This document shows positions 56,705-64,000 of a stretch of DNA of 64,000 nt, piece by piece (position 1 is the stretch's first letter; each line of letters opens with the position of its first letter). Both the position numbers and the translations under genes were made by a program. Source of the DNA: Methylobacterium nodulans ORS 2060 (GTDB lineage Bacteria > Pseudomonadota > Alphaproteobacteria > Rhizobiales > Beijerinckiaceae); the NCBI RefSeq assembly GCF_000022085.1, contig NC_011894.1:6260501-6324500 (forward strand). The letters run 5' to 3'. The notes under the pieces were generated by a model that saw only the letters and a program-made list of their open reading frames with translations, was not told where the DNA came from and did not search any database.

Positions 56705-57032
56705 CTGCTCCTCGTGGGTGTCTCAGGGCCGCTTCGGCGGGGGCCCGGTGCTGGAACCGCCGGGCCCGAACCGCCTCTCTCACCGGTCAGTTGAGTTCCC
56801 GTTGTCGTATCCGCTCCATCTCGCGCTTGTGGAGCTTCCTGCGGTGCTCGCGGTGGGCGTCTCCACACGCGCAAGCGCGCAGATCGCGGTAGCAGCTGCC
56901 ATGGCCGGCCGTCCGACCAAGCTCCTCGGATAGGCGTGTATCCGCTATCGACTTCGCCTCGTGGTGCTGTCGCTGGCCGGTGGGGAGCGGGCGCTCCGCG
57001 GCCGGGCCCGGCCGCGGACCAAAGCGTCAGCC

Positions 57033-57242
57033 CTACAGCTCCTCGCCGCGGATGCGGATCACGACGTAGGCGGTCTTGCCGGGCTCGTCCGCGTCGCCCT
57101 GGGCGCGGTCCAGGGCGTCCGTCAGCTCGACGTAATCGAGGGGGATGTCGTCGCCCAGCGCGCGGACCTCGCGGCGGCTCAGCGTGACGATGCGCGCCTC
57201 GCTCGCGGTGATCGCGCCGGTGATGCTCTTGGTGTCGGACAT
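57033..57242 (-). CDS. Small phage/plasmid-type protein, unknown
   Basis: 69 residues (MSDTKSITGAITASEARIVT..LDYVELTDALDRAQ..KTAYVVIRIRGEEL). The ATG at 57242 has an AAGGAG site; the longer frame to 57374 is not supported. It is downstream of the DUF932 gene on the same strand. Confidence 0.6.
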   Translation of the reverse strand: MSDTKSITGAITASEARIVTLSRREVRALGDDIPLDYVELTDALDRAQGDADEPGKTAYVVIRIRGEEL

Positions 57243-57331
57243 GATGGCTCCTTGCCGTGGTGGAGGTCTGGCCCGCCCCGCCACGCCGTCGGACAGAAAG
57301 GGAGAGGGGGGCCGGAGCCCCCCTCGGTTGA

Positions 57332-58219
57332 TCAGGCCGCCTTCAACTCGGCCATCCTGTTCGCCAGGACCCACAGGGCTCTGTTAAGCGCCGTATTGCC
57401 GTCCACGCCCTGGACCGGCCGGGTCTGCCGGCGGGCGATCAGCCGGCCCGTCTCCGGGTTGCGCTGCTGGTAGTCGATCCCGCCGCGGATCAGGCCCTCC
57501 TGGGTCCGATTGAACGCCAACCAAAGCGAGTTGCCGACGTCCTCCCGGCGGCGCGGCGCGTGGATCTGGCGGGGCTCGACCGGGACCCTTTGGCCCTCCC
57601 CGTTCCACCGCAGCTCCGCGGCCGCCTCGGCAAAAGCGTCTTGCTCGGCCGGGCGAAGCTCGATCTGCTTCATCTCCGCGGCGATCCGATCGACCTCCTC
57701 GGAGGCGTCCACGATCCGGTAGGCCCCATCGATCACCTGCTGAACGATGTCGCCCTTGTGCGGGATCTTGAGGATCTGGGCGTCGCCGTCGGCGCACACG
57801 AGGCCGTTCGAGCAGATCAGCCGGAACAGCCCGCTCATCAGCTGGTACGACGAGGTGCCGTCGTGGCTGTTGAGCAGCACCAGCTCGCGGGAGGAGTCGC
57901 CGACCCGGGTCGGCGCATCGCCCATCCGGCGCAGGCGCAGGAGGTGCTTCGTGTACCCCCGCTTCTCCTCGTCTCGGGTCCCGCCGACCCGGACCTCGAC
58001 CGGCAGGAAGCCCTCGCGGCCGAGGCCGCGCAGCACCTCGACGGTCGGGATGTAGGTGTACTTGTCCGAGCGCGAGCTGTGCTTGTCTTCCGCGAAGACG
58101 GTCGGCGCCGCGCTGCGCAGGGCGGCCTCATCGAGGCCGCCGTTGTTGCGGACGACGACCGCGCCCGAGCCGAAGCGGGTGATGCGGGCGGTCTGAACCG
58201 TGCGGATGTCGTGAAACAT
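57332..58219 (-). CDS. DUF932 phage/plasmid-like protein
   Basis: 295 residues matching the DUF932 family found on phages, plasmids and ICEs: KYTYIPTVEVLRGLGREGFL, KHLLRLRR, ELVLLNSHDGTSSYQLMSGL, FRLICSNGLVCADGD and NTALNRALWVLANRM. The role is unknown, possibly DNA-related accessory functions. It heads a minus-strand run of small mobile-element genes. Confidence 0.82.
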   Translation of the reverse strand: MFHDIRTVQTARITRFGSGAVVVRNNGGLDEAALRSAAPTVFAEDKHSSRSDKYTYIPTVEVLRGLGREGFLPVEVRVGGTRDEEKRGYTKHLLRLRRMGDAPTRVGDSSRELVLLNSHDGTSSYQLMSGLFRLICSNGLVCADGDAQILKIPHKGDIVQQVIDGAYRIVDASEEVDRIAAEMKQIELRPAEQDAFAEAAAELRWNGEGQRVPVEPRQIHAPRRREDVGNSLWLAFNRTQEGLIRGGIDYQQRNPETGRLIARRQTRPVQGVDGNTALNRALWVLANRMAELKAA

Positions 58220-58312
58220 GGGCTGTACTCCTCGCGGGTGTCCGAAAATTCCGCCCTGGACGGCGGGAGGCTGACGCCTCGCCCGAGGCCCCGCAGGGCC
58301 CCGACCGCGGCG

Positions 58313-58501
58313 TCACGCAGGGCGAACGGCCATGACGGCGCCGTCGCGGATCTCGACCGTCAGGCCGCGGTGCTTGAGGGCGGCGACGACGCGGCGCTGG
58401 CCATGCGCCCGGCTCTGGAAATCCGCCGAGGTGCGACCGGTCACCTCGTCGTAGAGGGCGGCGAGGGCGGCATCGGAGAGGGTTGCAACGGACTGGATCA
58501 T
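58313..58501 (-). CDS. Small protein, unknown (mobile-element block)
   Basis: 62 residues (MIQSVATLSDAALAALYDEV..SADFQSRAHGQRRVVAALKH). GGGAGC lies eight bases upstream of the ATG at 58501. It is upstream of, and probably co-transcribed with, the DUF932 gene. The family is unknown. Confidence 0.55.
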   Translation of the reverse strand: MIQSVATLSDAALAALYDEVTGRTSADFQSRAHGQRRVVAALKHRGLTVEIRDGAVMAVRPA

Positions 58502-58730
58502 GGCTTGCTCCCAGGGGCATCGGGGCTACCCAAGAAATATGTACGGCCATCCGAGCCTCAGATCAACAGTATCTGACAGATCTCTGACCAGTTTTTGTTG
58601 GATGCTGAGACATCGCCCTGCGCCGATGCCGGGGCGGCTGCCGGGATCGGGGCCGTGAAACTGGCGGGATCGGCGCCGGGATCAGGACCGGGTGACAGCT
58701 GGGATCGGTGCCGGGGCGGGCGCCGGAACG

Positions 58731-58764
58731 AAAAAGCCCGCCGCGGCGGGGAGCCGGGCGGGCT
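58731..58764 (-). terminator. Hairpin terminator, minus strand
   Basis: On the minus strand AGCCCGCCCGGC...GCGGCGGGCT is followed by TTTTT, a rho-independent layout. A nearly identical hairpin sits at 59329. The rest of 58502-58858 shows no gene. Confidence 0.5.
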
Positions 58765-58858
58765 GACGGGGGGCAAGGCTTGATCTTGGGCCGGATCGCC
58801 CGCAATTTCGGGGTGTGGCCGAGGGATCATTCCCGGCCGGATTGAGGGACAGACCCCA

Positions 58859-59095
58859 ATGGCGAACCCGTCCGCTCCGCCCTCCCTCGACATGGCCGAG
58901 CAGGTCGCCCGCATCCTGCGCTCCCAGGAGGAGATGCAGAAGTTCGCGGCCGAGCAGCGCAAGCTGATCGCGGAGGCCTCCAAGCTGGAGCGCGACCGGG
59001 CGCTCGCCCCCTGGCAGATCGTGATGTCCAGCATGGCCGCCGGCGCGGCCCTATTCGGGGCCGGCGCAGCCTTCGTGAAGCTCCTCGGCTCATGA
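58859..59095 (+). CDS. Small coiled-coil membrane protein, phage-type
   Basis: 78 residues: a Glu/Gln-rich helix (about 12-48, EQVARILRSQEEMQKFAAEQ) and a C-terminal membrane segment (IVMSSMAAGAALFGAGAAFV). The layout resembles small phage or plasmid membrane proteins. The stop overlaps the next gene's ATG as ATGA. Confidence 0.6.
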   Translation: MANPSAPPSLDMAEQVARILRSQEEMQKFAAEQRKLIAEASKLERDRALAPWQIVMSSMAAGAALFGAGAAFVKLLGS

Positions 59096-59322
59096 CCCCC
59101 GATCGCTTCCGCGAATGCCTGAGCCTCCTGCGCTGGTCCCAGCGCGGGCTGGCCGAGGCCCTGGAATGCGACGACCGTCTGGTGCGGCGGTGGGCGACCG
59201 GCGAGGTGCCGATCCCACCCGGACTGGCCGCATGGCTGGAGACGCTCGGGCAGGTGCACGCCGCGGCGCCGCCGCCGAAGACCTACCGCAGACGATCCGC
59301 GCGGGCGGCCGGCGAGGGGTGA
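59092..59322 (+). CDS. Small HTH protein
   Basis: 76 residues with an XRE-like helix-turn-helix (FRECLSLLRWSQRGLAEALE, DDRLVRRWATGEVPIPPG). It is translationally coupled to the preceding membrane protein gene. Possibly a phage or plasmid regulator. Confidence 0.62.
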   Translation: MTPDRFRECLSLLRWSQRGLAEALECDDRLVRRWATGEVPIPPGLAAWLETLGQVHAAAPPPKTYRRRSARAAGEG

Positions 59323-59328
59323 GAGCGC

Positions 59329-59360
59329 AAAAAGCCCGCGCGGCAGGGCCGGGCGGGCTT
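59329..59360. terminator. GC-rich hairpin after the HTH gene
   Basis: AAAAAGCCCGCGC...GGGCGGGCTT forms a strong stem just after the stop at 59322. The T-run is on the minus strand, with only TT on the plus strand, so it may act in both directions. It is almost the same hairpin as at 58731. Confidence 0.45.
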
Positions 59361-59602
59361 GCTGGCTCCGGGTGCCGGGCGCAAGAGCGTCAAAACCCTA
59401 TCAGCTTGGCTATGAAGGGGCCGCTAGGGATGGTACGCGGTCCTCTACGCTTTCGCCTACAATGACCGGGGCTGACCCTTTCCGGACATTCCGGGCACGT
59501 GTCGAGACTGTCCGGTGACAGGCGAGTTCCGGACGTTTGATTTCCTGAAAGCGCTTCTCAACGTTCGCATCGGCATCCCGCCGTCACACCCGAAGGATCG
59601 GC

Positions 59603-59749
59603 ATGGCATGTCCAGAGAACGTTCGGAGCCTGCTGGCCAACAACCGGCTTGTAGAGATCGTCGGCGGTATCATCGCCGCGACGGAGCAGCTTTCGCTCCT
59701 TGAGCCTGTGTGCGTCCTGATCACGTCCTGGCTGCCGGCGGAGAAGTGA
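59603..59749 (+). CDS. Small protein (48 aa), unknown
   Basis: The ATG at 59603 follows GAAGGATCGGC and encodes MACPENVRSLLANNRLVEIV then GGIIAATEQLSLLEP and a short hydrophobic end, stopping at 59749. It looks helical and amphipathic. It is short, and without a homologue the call is tentative. Confidence 0.4.
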   Translation: MACPENVRSLLANNRLVEIVGGIIAATEQLSLLEPVCVLITSWLPAEK

Positions 59750-59853
59750 ACGGGAGAGCGACACGAGTGCGACGGAGCAGGGCCGCCGGAGGGCTGGATA
59801 ATCCGCCGGCTCGGGGCGAGACTGGACGCCAATCACAGCCGGCGCCCAGGACG

Positions 59854-61368
59854 ATGCGATCACCACAGCCCAACCTCGACTACGGCGGTGATGTCGGCTT
59901 GTGGTTCTGGTGCCTCGCAATCGCCACGGGCATGGCCGCCGGCCTCGCGGCCGGGTTGCTGATGCAGCTGCTGCGCCTCGTACAAAGCCTCGCCTGGGGC
60001 GAGGGGGCGGCTGGGTTCGCAGCGGCCGTCGAGACGAGCTCGTCGCAGCACCGCTTGGCAGTCTTGGCGGGAGCCGGGATCCTGGTGGCTCTCGGCGGCC
60101 TCGCCATGCGCCGAGGAGGCCGGATCGGCGGGGGCCACGCAGGCGAACTCTCGGCCGTCATCTGGTTCGGCGGCGGCCGCCTGCCATTCATAGGCACCCT
60201 CGCCCAAGGGGTTCTGTCGATCACCGCCGTTGGGCTGGGCGCCTCCCTCGGACGCGAGGCGGCACCCAAGCAGGCCGGTGCCGCCTTCGGCAGCCTGTTC
60301 GCGCGCCGCCTCAGGCTGTCGCCGAGCCACACCCGGATCCTGGCCGCTCTCGGGGCTGGTGCGGGCATCGCCTCGGTCTACGAGGTGCCTCTGGGCGGCG
60401 CCTTGTTCGCGCTGGAGGTCCTGCTGGGGAGCCTTGTGCTGCCCCTTGTCGGCCCCGCCGTCCTGGCAAGCGGGTCAGCCACCGCCGCGGCGTGGCTGCT
60501 CCTGCCTGACCGCGCGATCTACACGGTGCCGAATGACGCCGTAACGGCGTCGCTGTTCGGCTTCGCGGTGCTGGCCGGCCCCCTCGCGGGATTGGCTGCC
60601 GCGGCCTACGTGCGGCTGATCGCCTTCGCCGACGCGCACCGCCCATCCGGCGCCTCCGCGGTGCTCGCGCCCATCATCGTCCTCGCCCTGCTCGGCGGCG
60701 TGGCGGTGCTTCTTCCGCAGATCCTCGGTAACGGCAAGGACGTTGCAGAAGGCGCCTTCACCGGCGGGATCGACTGGCCGCTCCTCGCCCTCCTCGTCGT
60801 CGCCAAGCCGCTGGCCACGGCTGCCTGCCTCGGCTGCGGTGCGCCAGGCGGGTTGTTCACGCCGACGGTCGCCTTCGGTGCGGTGTTTGGCGGTCTCCTC
60901 GGCGTCGGCTGGAACCTCGTGTGGCCCGGCGCGGAGGCGGGTGCCTGCGCGCTTATCGCGGCTACCGCGCTGCTCGCGGCCGCGACCCATGGGCCGCTCT
61001 CCTCCGTGGTGCTGATGCTGGAACTGACTCGGCGCCTCGACAGCCTGATGGTGCCCGTGCTGGTGGCGGTAGCCGGCGCGATGCTGGTCGCCCGCTACCT
61101 GGAGCCGCGTTCGCTCTACGCCTGCCGCATCCGCGAGGGCCGCGCAGCTGCGGACGCCGATCCCACCGCGATCTCGGCCGCAGCGCCCTACGCTGAGGTT
61201 CTGCGCGGGCTGCTCGCTGGCGGACCGGTTCCGCGTGTGCTCGACGAGACCGGCACCTGCCTCGGCCACCTCGATGCGGAGCGGGTGCGTGCCCCAGCGC
61301 GCGACGACGGTCCTCTTGTGGCGGCCACGGCGGGAGACTTCCTGTCCTCACCGGAGCGCCGCGGCTGA
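59854..61368 (+). CDS. ClC-family chloride channel/antiporter
   Basis: 504 residues with about 11-12 membrane helices. The ClC landmarks are present though divergent: VGLGASLGREAAPKQAGAAF (the gating glutamate segment, normally GxxxGREGP), GAGIASVYEVPLGGALFALE and GCGAPGGLFTPTVAFGAVFG (the GxFxP motif). It should move Cl- or another anion, possibly with H+. The C-terminal 60 or so residues may be a degenerate CBS-like tail. The ATG at 59854 starts just before the first helix; an earlier in-frame start at 59710 is less likely. Confidence 0.85.
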   Translation: MRSPQPNLDYGGDVGLWFWCLAIATGMAAGLAAGLLMQLLRLVQSLAWGEGAAGFAAAVETSSSQHRLAVLAGAGILVALGGLAMRRGGRIGGGHAGELSAVIWFGGGRLPFIGTLAQGVLSITAVGLGASLGREAAPKQAGAAFGSLFARRLRLSPSHTRILAALGAGAGIASVYEVPLGGALFALEVLLGSLVLPLVGPAVLASGSATAAAWLLLPDRAIYTVPNDAVTASLFGFAVLAGPLAGLAAAAYVRLIAFADAHRPSGASAVLAPIIVLALLGGVAVLLPQILGNGKDVAEGAFTGGIDWPLLALLVVAKPLATAACLGCGAPGGLFTPTVAFGAVFGGLLGVGWNLVWPGAEAGACALIAATALLAAATHGPLSSVVLMLELTRRLDSLMVPVLVAVAGAMLVARYLEPRSLYACRIREGRAAADADPTAISAAAPYAEVLRGLLAGGPVPRVLDETGTCLGHLDAERVRAPARDDGPLVAATAGDFLSSPERRG

Positions 61369-61399
61369 ACGGCTCTGTATCCTCGCCGATTCCGAGAGG

Positions 61400-61700
61400 T
61401 GGTCGCACTGCGCCGGTTCGGTGAGCGACGCGGCAACCGGCCTCAAGCGAAGCCTCCAACATGCGGATCAGACGGCAGCCAATATTGCTCTTGTCGCCCC
61501 GAAGGCGGACAGCTTCACGTGAGAGGCCGACGAACGAGCTCAGCGCGTCCGAAGGCGATTGATTGACGTGCCCGTCTAGATCGATGTCCTCGATCACCAG
61601 CGTGCCGCCTGGTGCAAACATCGATTTCAGCCTCCCGAGGGTGGCATCCCCGCATCGTTGCGACAACCACTCCACAGCGCCTCCAAGGCAATGCTGTCCT
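61400..61700 (-). pseudogene. SAM-dependent methyltransferase fragment
   Basis: The minus-strand frame reads LGRLKSMFAPGGTLVIEDID then LDGHVNQSPSDALSSFVGLS and IGCRLIRMLEASLEAG, motif post-II/III of a class I methyltransferase. The SAM-binding motif I and the C-terminus are absent. It is convergent with the ClC gene. Confidence 0.55.
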
Positions 61701-62059
61701 GACAGCGCCGGACGCATCGACGAACAACGCATTCAAGGGTGTCGAACACGAATAGCCAAGCTTGGCGGGCGCCTTGTTGGATAGTGGACGAGCACGTCAG
61801 CATGCGCCGGAATAGACCAGCGAAGCAGCCAGGGGTACGGCATGCGTTCGACGACAGTACGGGACAGCGTCTGGGATGACGCCGCGCATGTGCTCCGCAA
61901 AAAGATCATTACGGTGTGCAGAGAAGCTCTGACGCATCGCTCCGTGACACGATGTAATATCCTGTGTACATCTTTTCGGATTTCTACGTCTTGCCGGAGC
62001 CTCAAGCTACTGTTGGCGGTACAAGCTGCTAGGTTTGTCGACGGGTGCAAGCGGGTTAA

Positions 62060-63324
62060 TCAATACATCCCGCCGCCACCGCCAGCCGGTCGGTATCCCA
62101 ACCCATTTCGCGGCCGACCACGCGCTACTTCGAGCTCACAGGAAATACTGCGCCCTTTGCTGCAGTCGACCTTGAGGCACGGGTGCAAGGCTTTCTGGAA
62201 GCCATCAGCTACCAGGATGGTGCGAGGGTGGCGAAGGGCACGCCTCTCTTCACCATCCAGCGCAACACCTACGAGGCGCAACTCAGACAGGCGCAGGGCA
62301 ATCTGGCCGCACAGCAGGCGGGCCAGATCAACGCCCAGTCCGAGTACCAACGTCAGGCGACGCTCGGACGGGACGAGTTCGCCTCGCAGGCGTTCGTCGA
62401 GCAGAAGAAGACGGCGCTCGATCAGGCGAACGCTGCAGTGGTCGAAGTGCAGGCCAGCCTCGACTTGGCCAACATCAATCTCAGCTACACGCAGGTGCTG
62501 GCGCCGTTCGACGGCATCGTCACCAATCACCAGGTGGATGTCGGTGCACTCGTCGGCGTTGGCGGCCCGACAAAGCTCGCGCAGATCGTGCGTGTGGATC
62601 CGATCTACGTCTACTTCAACGGCAGCGAGGAGCAGGTGCTTCTCGTCATGCGATCGCTCGCCAAGCAGGGCCGGACGCTGAACGACCTCTCCAACATCCC
62701 GGTCGAGATCGGACGGCGATGTCCTACCAGGAGAAGGCTGTCGGCGGTCAGATCTACCTCGAGTTCGCTCTTGCTCTGGTGCTGGTCTACTTCGTGCTCG
62801 CGGGCCAGTATGAGAGTTGGATTCTGCCGGTATCGGTGCTGCTCGCGGTGCCGCTTGCACTACTCGGCACGGTCGGAGCGCTCACGGCGCTCGGAGTTGC
62901 GAACAACCTCTACACGCAGATCGGACTGGTCCTGCTCATCGCACTGGCGAGCAAGAATGCGATCCTGATCGTCGAATACGCCCGCGACATGCGAGCGGCG
63001 GGTATGGAGATCGACACGGCCGCGGTCGAAGCTGCGCGGCTGCGTCTTCGCCCGATCCTGATGACGTCGTTCGCCTTCATCCTTGGGATAGTCCCGCTCG
63101 TCACCGCGACCGGGGCCGGTGCGGCAGCCCGAAAGTCAATCGGCATTGCGGTGCTCAGCGGCATGCTGGCCTCCACCTGCCTCGCGGTATTGTTCGTACC
63201 CTCCTTCTACGTTGTGCTGCAGCGCTTCGCAGAATGGCGGGTGCGACGTCGGCGCGTAGGCCCCAACATCGGACCTGGCGTCGCAGAGCAGGCGCGATCC
63301 AAGCGCATCGGCACCCATCCGTAG
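62060..63324 (+). pseudogene. Chimeric RND efflux remnant: membrane-fusion protein joined to pump C-terminus
   Basis: From 62060 to about 62715 the frame encodes the N-terminal two-thirds of an RND membrane-fusion protein (VSQPISRPTTRYFELTGNTA, FTIQRNTYEAQLRQAQGNLA, FDGIVTNHQVDVGALVGVGG). Near 62715 it jumps to the last 200 or so residues of an AcrB-type pump in another frame (MSYQEKAVGGQIYLEFALAL, ASKNAILIVEYARDMRAAGM, RPILMTSFAFILGIVPLVTA). An in-place deletion of about 3 kb would explain this. The 5' end (signal peptide) is also missing. It is not functional. Confidence 0.8.
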
Positions 63325-63902
63325 GATGAAGGCACACTTGAGTCACTGTCCTGAAGTCCAAGACGGTATGCCGCTCCATGGTCACCCGCATTGCTCACGC
63401 GCGACTAGAGCCTCCCTGACGGACAAGCCCCTTCCGAGTGGCGGATCACACTGGAAGGTCTCGTTTGTGAGCTGCGGGCTGCTAAGACGTCCGCTATCGA
63501 GTGACAAGCAGCCATTCCGGTGGCCATTATCGAAGGTCCGGCAGTGGCGCACTGCTGAACTAGCCAGACGCGAACAGCTGACTCCAAGCGGACGTTCGAG
63601 CTGCTGGTGACGAAGGTCCGGATGGGCTGGTATGCGGGCGCACTCTGGCGCGAGCAGGCTTTTGCAACATCACGTTGCCGACGCCCCCGAACGAAACCCC
63701 GCTTCCGCCTACATGCGCCCTGGGCCTACGCTCTCTGCCATGCCGCCTGATTGGACAAGGTCGAGCGAACGGCCAGCGCCCTCGGCGGATCTTGGAACGC
63801 GTCGAGGACGCCGCCGTTGCCCCAATCGCGAGAGAGGGTGGGCATTCGGCCGTCGAGGCTGCAGGCGACGCCGAACCCGAGACAGAATGTAAGGGTAGCG
63901 CG
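63325..63902. other. Gap without a convincing gene
   Basis: About 580 bases between the RND remnant and the CsbD-like gene. Open frames exist but none has a good start, ribosome site or family resemblance. Confidence 0.4.
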
Positions 63903-64000
63903 ATGGTCGACAGGGACAGGATCACGGGCGCCCCGCGCGAGCTCGGCGGCAAGGTGCAGGGCGCGGTCGGCGACCTCGCTGGCTCGAACCGCGACTCGGT
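63903..64000 (+). CDS. CsbD-family stress protein, N-terminal part (runs off right edge)
   Basis: The ATG at 63903 (AAGGGTAG upstream) begins MVDRDRITGAPRELGGKVQG then AVGDLAGSNRDS, the typical start of CsbD-like small general-stress proteins. The gene continues beyond the window. Confidence 0.75.
   Translation, partial: MVDRDRITGAPRELGGKVQGAVGDLAGSNRDS

Noticed and set aside
56740..57020. Minus-strand frame rich in Arg/Lys/His (..HREHRRKLHKREMERIRQREL)
   Set aside because: It looks protein-like, but there is no in-frame start codon or ribosome site before a stop, and no family is recognised.

Overview
The window looks like accessory DNA from a GC-rich alphaproteobacterium, most likely a Methylobacterium or relative. 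The reasons are its very GC-rich codon use, FixL/FixK-type regulators, a phosphoketolase locus and many alphaproteobacterial IS families. No rRNA, tRNA or CRISPR array was seen. The dominant theme is a low-oxygen/stress gene set that insertion sequences have heavily edited.

Left part (1-5.3 kb): the start of an aldo/keto reductase, a zinc alcohol dehydrogenase, a TetR and a LysR regulator, an IS630 element and a 5'-truncated ftsH. A duplicated LysR-type promoter lies in this block.

Core (5.3-34.5 kb): a GH65 phosphorylase with a beta-phosphoglucomutase-like HAD, a c-type cytochrome, YeeE and Nramp-type transporters, a FixL-like heme-PAS hybrid kinase, a Crp/FixK-type regulator and an OmpR-type regulator. 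Then come a P2A cation ATPase, a P1B-5 metal ATPase carrying a hemerythrin domain, a receiver-only protein and an APH/P-loop kinase. The block ends with remnants of phasin, phosphotransacetylase and acetate kinase, two CBS-BON proteins, a universal stress protein and a phosphoketolase. Eight FNR/FixK-type boxes (TTGAT-N4-ATCAA or close) sit in the gaps before these genes, which argues for one oxygen-controlled regulon. The gene content resembles the mycobacterial DosR dormancy regulon. The carbon branch is broken: ackA is split by an IS66 element, and pta and the phasin gene are decayed.

Middle (34.5-50.9 kb): phage fragments, two 109-bp MITE-like units (the other copy is at 5.3 kb), IS66, IS6, IS5, IS1380 and ISL3 elements or remnants, a secreted 22-TPR caspase-like protein with 408-bp internal repeats, a Sel1-repeat protein flanked by direct repeats, and small secreted proteins of unknown function.

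Right part (50.9-64 kb): a PepSY/cytochrome b561/two-component cluster, an MDR-family quinone reductase, phage or plasmid-type small genes including a DUF932 protein, a ClC transporter, a chimeric RND-efflux remnant made by deletion, and the start of a CsbD-like stress protein. All calls come from reading the sequence and recalled family motifs; no database search was run.
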